Below the pieces are notes generated by a model. It was not told where the DNA came from and ran no database searches. It saw only the letters and a program-made list of their open reading frames with translations. A stretch of DNA of 64,000 nucleotides from Akebia trifoliata (Eukaryota > Streptophyta > Magnoliopsida > Ranunculales > Lardizabalaceae). Both the position numbers and the translations under genes were made by a program. The stretch lies in NCBI GenBank assembly GCA_017979445.1, contig CM030710.1:14990248-15054247 (forward strand), given 5' to 3'. Below, one piece after another: positions 1 through 8,652 of the stretch. Position 1 is the first letter of the stretch, and every line of letters starts with the position of its first letter.

Positions 1-238
1 AAAATTGATCCCATATAACCTAAACCCTAAAATAAACTCACCCTCAAAAATTCAATCCAAAACAAACTCTATCAAAGACAAAATAACCTACAACCCATCT
101 TAAAACCCAAGCCCAATACATTAAAAGCCTACAAACCACTACTCATATCCAATCCACCTCTAATCCATAACCCATAATCCATCAACCACTACCCACATCA
201 ACCAATCATCTCCTTAGCATCAAAAGAGGACACATGTC
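1..238 (-). mobile_element. Tat/Ogre-type LTR fragment, inverted relative to element B
   Basis: On the minus strand this stretch aligns by eye with 5875-6085 of the + strand. Shared blocks include 'cttttaatgtattgggcttg', the 'cttttgatg' and 'gattggttgatgt' words, and 'tagggtttag' near the outer end. It is therefore a diverged copy of the same LTR family as 4533-6712, in opposite orientation, and it runs out of the window on the left. The plus strand here is C/A-rich because the family's sense strand is G/T-rich. Homology stops at about 238, where the LTR remnant of element A begins. Confidence 0.7.
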
Positions 239-389
239 AGGTTTCAAGGACTTAGTTTCCTTGGGGTTTTAGTCCGATCAACATTTTAATTTGTTTTAAA
301 ACAATTCTAAAATATTCGAAGCCTTCGAATAAAAGGGTTCCTAGAAGAGATCATCAAGAGAAGGTCTTAATCCAAGAAGGTTCATATCA
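235..389 (+). mobile_element. 3' end of the LTR of element A (chromovirus-like), truncated
   Basis: The sequence ending in ...CATATCA at 389 lies two bases before a primer-binding site, so it is the 3' end of a 5' LTR. Only about 155 bases separate it from the unrelated inverted LTR fragment on its left. That is short for a gypsy LTR, so the LTR is probably truncated. It contains a perfect 9-bp inverted repeat around one central base at 313-331. Confidence 0.55.
313..331. repeat. Short perfect palindrome in LTR A
   Basis: TATTCGAAG-C-CTTCGAATA: two 9-base arms around a single C. It lies just upstream of the PBS, in the part of the LTR expected to be near the R/U5 region. It could fold as a small hairpin or be a protein-binding dyad. 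No function is shown. Confidence 0.6.
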
Positions 390-391
390 TT

Positions 392-403
392 TGGTATCAG
401 AGC
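392..403 (+). other. Primer-binding site of element A (initiator tRNA-Met type)
   Basis: TGGTATCAGAGC is the standard plant LTR-retrotransposon PBS complementary to the 3' end of initiator tRNA-Met. It lies two bases after an LTR terminus ending in CA, which fixes both the orientation (+) and the LTR boundary of element A. Confidence 0.85.
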
Positions 404-2578
404 ATCAAGATTGCTGGAAAATACATCAAGATTGAAGTAATCCTTCGAAGATTTGGTTCGGGTGACATTCGAATTGGAGATCAAACGTGGTATATCTTGC
501 TTCCCAACAAAATTCATATCAATTCAAAGCCAACGATGGCTAGAAATCAGGTTTTTTTATTATTTCAAAACATTCTTGATACGTTCTTGTTGGAAACCAT
601 GAACATTCATTGAATTTCGTAGTTGTTCTTACATAGTTCTTTGTGAATTCTGCATTTTCTTGCGGTATTTTCTTTGTGAATTCTGAAATTTTTTTCTTGC
701 TAAAATTACAAATTGTGATCGATCATCAACAATCAATCTAAGATATACGACCTACATGATCATCTTTGTTTTTAAAAGATTCAGATTTTAATTTCGTGTA
801 CAAGAACAAACCAAAGTTGCTGTCCACCACTTGATTTGTTGCTGAAACACAGCCCCAACAGCCATGTTTTGTTGTGTTGTTCATTGAAAAAAAAATAAAT
901 AAATAAATTTCTGGAATTCAGCCACCACGTGTTATTGGTTATTCTATTTTGCTGAAATTGGAAATCAATGTTCGATCTTCAACATTCTTTCTAATTCCTT
1001 ATATGTACATCTGCAAATTGAGCTTCTTGAAATTTCAGCCATAACAGAATACTCGATTGTGATTCTTGATTTCTGAAATTTTCGTTTGGAGAATTGTCTT
1101 GGACATAGTGTTGATCTTTAATGGTCTTTAATGGTCACTCATTGAAAAATCTTTCACTTACATCACCATTGATGTTGCTGTAAGTAAACTTGAAATATTT
1201 CTTGTTGCTGGAAATTCAACAAAAACAGCCAACGTTGCTGTATTGAGAACACATGTTCTTGTTGCTGGAAATTCAACAAACACAGCCAACGTTGCTGTAT
1301 TGAGAACAAACGTTCTTGTTGCTGGAAATTCAACAAACCACAGCCAACGTTGCTGTATTGAGAACAAATGTTCTTGTTGCTGGAAATTCAACAAACACAG
1401 CCAACGTTGCTGTACTGAAATCTTTCTAAGATTTACAGCTGTGAATCGAAATTCTTGAACATTCTTGGATTTTTTTTATTTTTTATTTTTTGTATTTTTT
1501 TATCTTACATACTAAAAAACAACTCACTGATGTCATTGTAGGATTTCTTATTGATTTACCATGTTTTATCGCTGATTTTTTTTATTTATTGTTTTTTTGC
1601 TGGAAACTTAGAATCACGTTTCTGTTGTTGGAGTTGCTGTATCTAGTTTATATAGAACGAATTGTTGTTAGTTACATTAAATTGGTGTAATGTTTTTGAA
1701 TTTTTTTTTCACCTTGTTTTAAGTTTGTCTGCCAAACATTATAACTGAGAAAATTCAGAAACGAATTTCTGAATTCTTTTGACTGAAAATAGATCTGAAC
1801 TAATAGATCTTCAGATTTTAATTTCTGCATTTTCTGCATTTTCTGCATTTTGGCTGAAAACAGACTGATTGGTCGACTTTCTTGACTGTCTTTAAGGAAC
1901 AAAACCATATGTGGGATTGTCATCTTCGAATTCAACCAACAAGTGCACTTCTTGTTCACTGATTCATGTAACGTGTTTTGCTAGAATTTTTATTTTTATA
2001 TATATATATATATTTTTTTATATCTTATTCTTGCTGAAATTAACACCCATAACGAATTTTCTTGTTTTCTTTTAAGAGTGGAATCGTGGGCTTGTGTTAC
2101 GTACCATAGTTTCTGTTAAATGTTTTTTTTTTTGGGGTTTGTTGAATTTTTGTTTCTATTAAGAATCATACACAAATTTTCTTTTGTTGTATGAATATCG
2201 AATGCTGAATTTTTGCGGTTATTGAACTCTAACTTCTGATTAAGTACCTTAAAGGCTGATTTATTGTTTCTTTTTGCCGGGCTTGGTTTAAAAAAAAAAA
2301 AAAAAAGGATTTATTAGTTGCTGTTTGTAGTTACAGAAATTCGATAAATTGGAGTTGTTAACTTCAAACGGCCATAACTTTTGATCCGGATATCGGAACG
2401 ACTATTAGTGCATATCAAATCGAAGCTCTTTCCGAGATCTACAAGTTGAACGAGGCATAGCCTCGTTCCACACCGTTTCGACCTTCAATTCCATCATTTT
2501 CATTACTTTCCGGGACTTACAATATTGTTGCATATTTTTTTGTTGTTTTCGTTTATTTTAACTTACAGGATTTCAACC
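404..2578 (+). other. Untranslated leader of element A
   Basis: About 2.2 kb between PBS and gag with no supported coding sequence. It is AT-rich, with long T runs and many recurrences of 'ttgctggaaatt' and 'ttgctgaaat' words. These suggest that the leader grew by duplication of a short unit. It holds the 57-bp tandem array described separately. A splice-acceptor-like 'ttttaacttacag' lies about 10 bases before the gag ATG, so the leader may once have been spliced; I could not place a donor. Confidence 0.6.
1201..1422 (+). repeat. 57-bp tandem repeat, about 3.9 copies, in the leader of element A
   Basis: Copies start at 1201, 1258, 1315 and 1373, each beginning cttgttgctggaaattcaac and carrying agccaacgttgctgtattga. 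The spacings are 57, 57 and 58 bases. Because 57 is 19 codons, both strands stay open through the array and show repetitive 71-78 residue frames. These are best read as by-products of the period. The copies are nearly identical, so the array is younger than the surrounding decay or is kept uniform by conversion. Confidence 0.9.
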
Positions 2579-3531
2579 ATGAGTAAGGAAGGGGGAGAAC
2601 CACATGAGACCGACTTAAAATTATTCATCAAGGCCGTTCATGATCAATTTAAATTGTTGAATTCTAGGTTGGACAATATGGAATCCTCTAATGAATCTAA
2701 ACCATATCGAAGACATGAGTTCGACGGAGAAGAAGATATTCATTCCGAAGCGGAGAGAGTACATTATTGACGGGATAAGAAAGTAGATTTCAAAGAAGTT
2801 AATAATTTGGATAGCATAAAGATGACGATTCCGACCTTTCACGGAAAGAATGATCCTGAATTATATTTGGAGTGGGAAAGAAAAGTTGAGCACGTTTTTG
2901 ATTGTCATAATTATTTCGAGGATAAAAAAATAAAGCTAGCCGCCGTGGAATTTACAAACTATGCCAATATATGGTGGGATCAATTGGTGATCAATAGGCG
3001 CAGAAATGGTGAGAGACCTATTCGATCATGGGATGAGATGAAGTCAGTGATGCGTAAAAGATTTATTCCTAGCCATTACTATCGAGATTTGTATATCAAA
3101 TTACAAGGGTTGGTTCAAGGTTCCATGAGTGTAGAAGATTATTATAAAGAAATGGAGATTGCCATGATTAGGGCAAGCATAGAGGAAGATAGAGAAGCAA
3201 CCATGACTAGATTCATTGCCGGATTGAACAAAGAGATTGCTGATGTGGTTGAGTTGCACCATTATGTGGAGATGGAAGAGTTACTGCACAAAGCCATTAA
3301 AGTGGAAAAGCAAATCAAGTCTAGAAGTTTCCAATCTGGATCATCTTCTAATAGTCCGTGGAGACCAAATTGGAAAGACAACCAAATTCCTTTCAAACCA
3401 AAAGAAGAAACAAGGTTGAAGAATTCTGTTTCTGTTCCTAATGATAAACCTGAGAAATTAAGTGTTTGGACATATTGCTTCTGGATGCCCAAACAAAAGG
3501 GTTATGGTTGTACAGGCAAATGGAGAGATTG
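2579..3531 (+). pseudogene. gag: gag of element A, Ty3/gypsy (chromovirus-like), broken
   Basis: Capsid/nucleocapsid precursor of a Ty3/gypsy retrotransposon, which packages element RNA in cytoplasmic particles. It begins at ATG 2579 (MSKEGGEPHE). A TGA stop at 2768-2770 interrupts the frame, which continues unchanged into the retrotrans_gag domain: [20 protein letters not shown], then [17 protein letters not shown], and [11 protein letters not shown] basic, Ser/Asn-rich linker follows. Near 3460 the frame shifts within the zinc-knuckle coding region. The first half of the CCHC knuckle is gone and only [12 protein letters not shown] remains in another frame. The stop is probably a former CGA. 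The gag type and the tRNA-Met PBS suggest a chromovirus; the exact clade is my inference. Confidence 0.85.
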
Positions 3532-4577
3532 AAAGTGCTAGCTCGAGTGACAACGAAATGCCACCATTAGAGAACTGTTCTGATGAAGAAGTGGAAGAAC
3601 CTGTGCATGGTGATTTACTTGTTACTAGGAGAGCTTTGAGTATACAACCTAAGGATGAAGGAGATGAGGAGCAACGTGAGCATATTTTTCACACAAGATG
3701 CCACGTGAAGGATAAAGTCTATACATTGATTATTGATAGTGGGAGTTGTACCAATGTTGCTAGTACCTTGTTGGTAGAGAAATTGAATTTGAAATAGTAG
3801 AAACATCCTAAACCGTATAAGCTTCAATGGATGAATGATTGTGGAGAAGTGAAGGTAAACAAGCAAGTTCGGGTTCCTTTCTCAATAGGCAAGTATGTGG
3901 ATGAGGTTATTTGTGATGTGGCACCGATGCATGCCGGTCATATATTGCTCGGTCGACCGTGGCAATTTGATAGGAGAGTTTCGCATGATGGGTATAAAAA
4001 TCGATATTCTTTTGTAATGAACGACCGAAAGGTTGTATTGACCCCTCTCAAACGCTTGCAAGCTTATGAGGACCAGGTTAGGATAGCAAATGAGTGCAAA
4101 AAGAGAGAAAAACAAAGGTGTGAGCAAAAAGAAGAGCAAAGTGAGCAACATGGAGAGGAAAATAAAATACTGAGTGTAGTTGTTGAAAAACATGAGGATA
4201 AAAGTGTAATGGCAAGGCAACAAGTATTAGTACTTATACACAAGGATAGTATATTTGTTGTTGTTGATAGGCTTAGTAAAATGACCCATTTTATTGCATA
4301 TTTTAAAACCAACGACGCAACACATATTGTTGATTTGTTCTTTAAGGAAGTAATGCGATTGCATGGGTTGCCTAAGTCAATTGATTGTGATAAAGATGTT
4401 AAATTTCTAAGTTATTTTTTGCATACTTTATGGAATAAATTAGGAACTAAACTTCTACTACAACATATTGAGTTTGCATATAATAGGACTATTCATTCTA
4501 TTGGAGTCGCCACCATTCAAGTTGGAAGTGAGTGTGAATGGTCACCCGGGGTACATTTTTCAAAAATGGCATTTTAG
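3462..4577 (+). pseudogene. pol: Protease joined to an integrase fragment (element A pol, RT/RNase H deleted)
   Basis: The frame opens with the second half of the gag zinc knuckle and an acidic linker. It reaches an aspartic protease active site LIIDSGS (about 3730), then two consecutive TAG stops (3796-3801). It continues in the same frame through the protease C-terminus ([13 protein letters not shown]), a highly charged K/E/Q linker, and then directly into the integrase core [17 protein letters not shown] near 4245. Reverse transcriptase and RNase H are absent, so a deletion joins protease to integrase in frame. A second deletion near 4457 removes the integrase segment with the catalytic glutamate; KLGTKLL is followed at once by [12 protein letters not shown]. 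The family frame ends before about 4533, where an LTR starts. The product cannot support transposition. Confidence 0.8.
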
Positions 4578-4989
4578 TGACTCATGATGGATAAGGGGTG
4601 ATCAATCCTTGAGATTCGAGTAAGCGGTTCGATTGGAGAAAAGGGAAGGTGTTAGGCACCCTTTTCTCCCCACCACGTGGCGGTAACCTCAAATAACTCA
4701 ATCATTTTGATTTAAAAATTTAAAAAAACAAAGTGCCATGTGTGTGTGTATTGTACCCTAGATAGGGATTCATTTTCGGCTTGATTATAGGGTCATTTCA
4801 TTGATGGAAATGACCCTTATGAACCTTTAGCCTAGGGGTCCATTTATTTAAAAATAAAAATAAATGAGAAGGAGGGGATATTAGAAGAGGGAGAATGAGA
4901 GGATTGAGAGGGGGGTGTGTGTTTCAAATCCACCTTGTACATTTGATCTTCTTTTCTTCTCTTCTTCTTCTTTTCTTTAATTCTCTTGA

Positions 4990-6080
4990 CTTCTTAGTGA
5001 AGTATGTGAGTGAAGTTACTTTTTAGAAGGTGGTATGAGAGGATAGTAGAGTAGAAGAGAGGTGAGTAGATTTTTTAAGGAAACTTGGTAACTTGATGAA
5101 ATTTTTGTAACCCCTTTTGGAAGGAAGGAAGAGGGTATTTATAGGAGTTGAGAGAAGGTTTGGGGGCATAATGGGGTTAAAATGTGAGAGGAGGGGTAAT
5201 GGCATAGGATTTAGGAGTGAAAGGTGTGAAATTGAAGGTGAAATGGGGGGTAAATGTGTAATGAGTGAAAATGGGTGAGGTTTAGATCCAAATGGGTTGG
5301 ATCCTACCCAAATCCATTTGGGTAGAGTGTTTGATGGGTTGACATGAGTAATGGTTGGTGGTGGAGTGGGGGTGTAAGGGGGTGGTTTAGAGAATGAGTG
5401 TTAGGTTGGTTGATGAGGTGAGGTGTGTAGATTTAGGAGAATGGGTTGTGTAAGAGGTTGTTAAATTGATTTTTGGGAGGAGAAAGGAGATGATGCCATG
5501 TGGCAATCATGATGAGAGGGTGAGGAATGAGATTGGTTGATGGGGGTTGTTTGATTAGAGAGAGAGAAATGGGTTAGTTGATTGATGATGAATGAAGTAT
5601 GGGTTGAGTTGATTTTATTGGAGTATTTTAAGGAAGATGATGGGTAGAGGTATGGGTGGTGATGTAGGTTGTGGATGATGTTAGATAATGGTGATGGATT
5701 AGGGTATGGGTGGAGGTGTAGGTGATTGATGATGTTAGATGATGGAGATAGGTTAGGTTAGGGTAGGGTATGGGTTGAGGTGATTTTGGAGAGAGGTGAG
5801 ATGGGTTAGATGAGTTGTTTAGAGAATGGTGATGGGAGTGGGTGATTGGATGAGGGAAGTGAAGGGTGGTGATGACAAGTGTCATCTTTTGATGTTGATG
5901 GGTTGATTGGTTGATGTACGTAATGGGTTGAGGTTATGGGTTGGATAGTGAATTGAGTATAGATAGTGGTTTATGGGCTTTTAATGTATTGGGCTTGGGT
6001 TTAGAAGGGTTGTGGATTGTTTTGGATTGGATTTTGATAAGGTAGGTTGGCTTTAGGGTTTAGACGATGTAGAATTGATT
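4990..6080 (+). repeat. C-poor, G/T-rich strand-asymmetric region in the LTR
   Basis: For roughly 1.1 kb the + strand is built from words such as gggttg, gatgatg, gggtatgggt and ggtgagg, with very few C. Guanine triplets cluster, for example at 5740-5785 and 5926-5945. This is a strand-composition anomaly, not coding sequence. The inverted copy at 1-238 shows the complementary C/A bias. It could form G-quadruplexes or R-loops when transcribed. Confidence 0.7.
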
Positions 6081-6221
6081 TTTAGCTTGGGGGTAAGGTG
6101 AAAATTTTTTAAAAAAAGTTAATGGTTTGTGGGCCTCGAGTGGGTTCAAGGAGTTTGCGGATTTGGAGATGGAACGGTGAAGGTTGGGTGAAGGGTAGGC
6201 ATCCAAAGTCTCACATTTTTA

Positions 6222-6256
6222 TTTTTTTGATTTTTTTGATTTTTTTGATTTTTTTT
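6222..6256 (+). repeat. (TTTTTTTGA)n-like short tandem repeat
   Basis: Runs of six to eight T separated by GA, repeated about four times at the edge of the G/T-rich region. Simple low-complexity sequence. Confidence 0.7.
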
Positions 6257-6712
6257 AACTCATGGATTTAATCAAAACGCCACGTGTTGGCGAATCGGGC
6301 TTTTGGGCCCGTTGGGGAATTTATCGATTTTTGTATGTAAGTGCGGAGCGACGATGTTGAACATCTGTAGGATGGGTCACAACCCTTCTTGTGGGTCCTC
6401 GAGACCACGGGGTGGTCTTAGGAGCATTGATTTAACCGAAGTTACCACTTTTGATGTTTTGGGCCCTAGGGGCCCGTTGGCCCCTTTTGTTGGAAAATCG
6501 GTATTTTGCATGGAGCGGGGTAGATGGGAGTGTGCCGAATCCTTTTGGTGGACCTACTAACCCATTGACAGGTGTTAGAGGCTTTGGATTTTGGCAAAAA
6601 CGTCATGTTCCGATGATTCGGGCCATCGAGGCCCTTTTGCCAATTCTTTATTGGAGCCTTGCTATTTTTGGGCCCTTTCGAGTGAGGGCCCGTTCAAATC
6701 GAGGTGTCTACA

Positions 6713-7501
6713 TACCTTTTCGAGAAATCGACATTAACAGGTCGTACAGCGAAGTGGCAATTACTATTATCTGAGTTGGATATCACCTATATCACTCAGA
6801 AAGCCATCAAAGGGCAAGCCATCGCCGATTACCTAGTCGAGCACCCATTGCCTGATTACGAGCCATTAAAGACAAATTTCCCCGATGAAGACATACTATT
6901 CGTCGAGATTGAGGACAATGATGACGAACCAGGCTGGAAAATGTACTTCGACAGAGCAGCTAATTAGAAAGGAAATAGAATAGGGGAAGTCTTGATCAAA
7001 CAGGATGGGTCCCACATGCCAATCGCAATCAGACTGAAGTTCTAATGCTCTAATAACGAAGCATGCATAGCAGGGTTGAAAGCAACATTGGATCTCGAGG
7101 TAGATGAGATCGATGTTTTCGGAGATTCAAGCTTAGTAGTCTATCAGATGACTGGAGAATGGAAGACCCAAGAGCAGAGACTAATCCCTTACCACGAGTA
7201 TCTGGAGGAACTAAGCTCGTGCTTTGATAGGATTTCATTCACATACATGCCGAGAGCTAAAAATCAGTTTGCAGATGCACTGGCTACACTTGCTTCTATG
7301 ATCAGTATCTTGGAAGGTCTGGTCATCGATCCGATCGAGATTGGAATTCAAGACGAATCAGCTTGTTATCTACCTGTCAAAATAGAAGAATCTGAAGAAA
7401 AGCCATGGTACTCAGACATCAAGGCATATCTCGAAGATCAAACCCTCCCCTCAGATGTAAAGTCGACTGATCGAAGGACTATTCAAAAATTGGCAGGGTA
7501 A
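6713..7501 (+). pseudogene. pol: RNase H tail and second (Tat-specific) RNase H of element B
   Basis: The frame starts in the last part of the reverse-transcriptase-linked RNase H (LTGRTAKWQLLL, then KAIKGQAIADYLVEHPLPDY). It enters a second RNase H domain (WKMYFDRAAN ... DVFGDSSLVVYQ ... YMPRAKNQFADALATLAS), an extra domain characteristic of the Tat lineage. Two stops (6965-6967 and near 7043) interrupt it. A deletion shortens the expected NNEAEY motif to NNEACI, which removes the residue expected to be the catalytic glutamate. The aspartates of YFD, GDSS and FADAL remain. Everything upstream in pol (protease, RT) is missing because the LTR abuts at 6712. The integrase follows after a stop at about 7500. 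Confidence 0.85.
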
Positions 7502-8652
7502 TTTTTCTTGAACAACAGTATTCTGTACAAGAAATCGCATCACGAGGTCTTACTCCGATGTGTGGTAGAAGCAGAAGAAAAACAATTAATCCAGACTGTA
7601 CATGGTGGAGTCTGTGGGCCCCACATAAATGGTCATATGCTAGCGAAGAAGATCATGAGGATGGGATACTATTGGTTGACAATGGAGAGTAACTACTATC
7701 AGCATGTTCGCAAATGCCATCTATGTCAGATTTACGCCAACAAGATCAACGCTTCACCTTCAGAACTACATAACATGACCACCCCTTGGCCCTTCTCAAT
7801 TTGGGGAACGGATGTCATTGGACAGATCTCGCCAAAAACTACAAACGGGTATCGCTTTATCCTCGTTGCTATCGACTACTTTACCAAATGGGTAGAAGCT
7901 GCTTCATATGCTAACGTCACAAAAAACAACGTCTAAAAGTTTGTCGAGAACAATATTATCTACAGATATGGGCTTCCCAGCGGACTAGTGACTGATAATG
8001 CCAAGAACTTCAAGAACAAGGATATGATCAAGATGTGCGAAGACTTACAGATCACTCACCACAACTCTATACCCTACAGGCCTAAAATGAACGGAGTAGT
8101 CGAGGCAGCCAACAAGAATATCAAGAAAATTATCGAGAAGATGGCAGTTACGTACAAAGACTGGCATGACATGTTGCTTTTTGCACTTCATGCCTATCGA
8201 ACCTCGTTTAGAACTTCGACTGGGGCAACTCCGTATTCATTGGTTTATGGAATGGAAGCAGCCTTACCCATTGAGGTTGAGATTCCCTCCCTCAGAATAT
8301 TGAAAGAAGCAGAGCTTGATGAAGTGGAATGGGTTCAAGCTCAATTTGATCAACTAAATTGATTGAAGAAAAATACCTTGCAGCCATTTTCCATGGACAG
8401 ATCTATCAACGACGAATAGCTCGTGCTTATAACAAGAAAGTCAAGCCTAGGGATTTCTCACCAGGAGACCTTGTTCTGAAGAAAATTATAGCAATCCAAG
8501 AAGATGCTAGTAGAAAGTTTCGATCAAATTATGAGGGACCATTTATCGTGAAGAAGGTAATGATAGGAGGAGCTTTGATCCTTACAAAAATGGACAAACA
8601 AGTCTTCCCGCAATCTATCAATGTTGACATTGTCAAGAAATACTACGCCTAA
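7502..8652 (+). pseudogene. pol: Integrase of Tat-type element B
   Basis: Integrase inserts retrotransposon cDNA into host DNA. Visible in order: an HHCC zinc-binding region (HGGVCGPHINGH ... CHLCQ), then a catalytic core with all three acidic residues, WGTDVIGQ, VTDNAKNF and GVVEAANKNIKKI. After that come the typical AYRTSFRTSTGATPYSLVYG segment and a C-terminal GDLVLKK ... YEGPFIVKKV module. The frame is broken by a stop at about 7934 (NNV, stop, KFVENN) and by a one-base loss near 8358, after which it continues in the next frame to the stop at 8650-8652. The retained DDE triad makes it one of the less decayed domains in the window, but it is still a pseudogene. Confidence 0.88.

Larger units (their letters stand above)
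4533..6712 (+). mobile_element. Tat/Ogre-type LTR, about 2.18 kb
   Basis: It begins TGTGAATGG and ends GTGTCTACA, the TG...CA ends of an LTR. Its beginning resembles the LTR fragment at 61604 (TGTGACAATG, then 'gtgttaggcacc' and 'accacgt' words in both), and part of it is repeated inverted at 1-238. The flanks gtgag and tacct do not match, so there is no target duplication. To the right it touches Tat pol directly, without PBS or gag. It is therefore either the 5' LTR of B after a large internal deletion, or a rearranged solo LTR. From about 4990 to 6080 the + strand is strongly poor in C. Open frames at 6303-6774 are incidental. Confidence 0.7.

Noticed and set aside
1201..1422. CRISPR-like direct repeats
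   Set aside because: Units are contiguous without unique spacers, and the context is a plant retrotransposon leader.
1158..1458. Open frames on both strands through the 57-bp repeat
   Set aside because: They follow from a period divisible by three and show no domain or start context.
5628..5885. His/Ser/Thr-rich minus-strand frame
   Set aside because: Mirror of the G/T-rich strand composition, not a protein.
4533..6712. Solo LTR with target duplication
   Set aside because: The flanks gtgag and tacct do not match, so a simple insertion cannot be claimed.
6303..6774. Two overlapping open frames of 85-107 codons
   Set aside because: They lie inside the LTR, overlap each other in different frames and have no recognisable domain.
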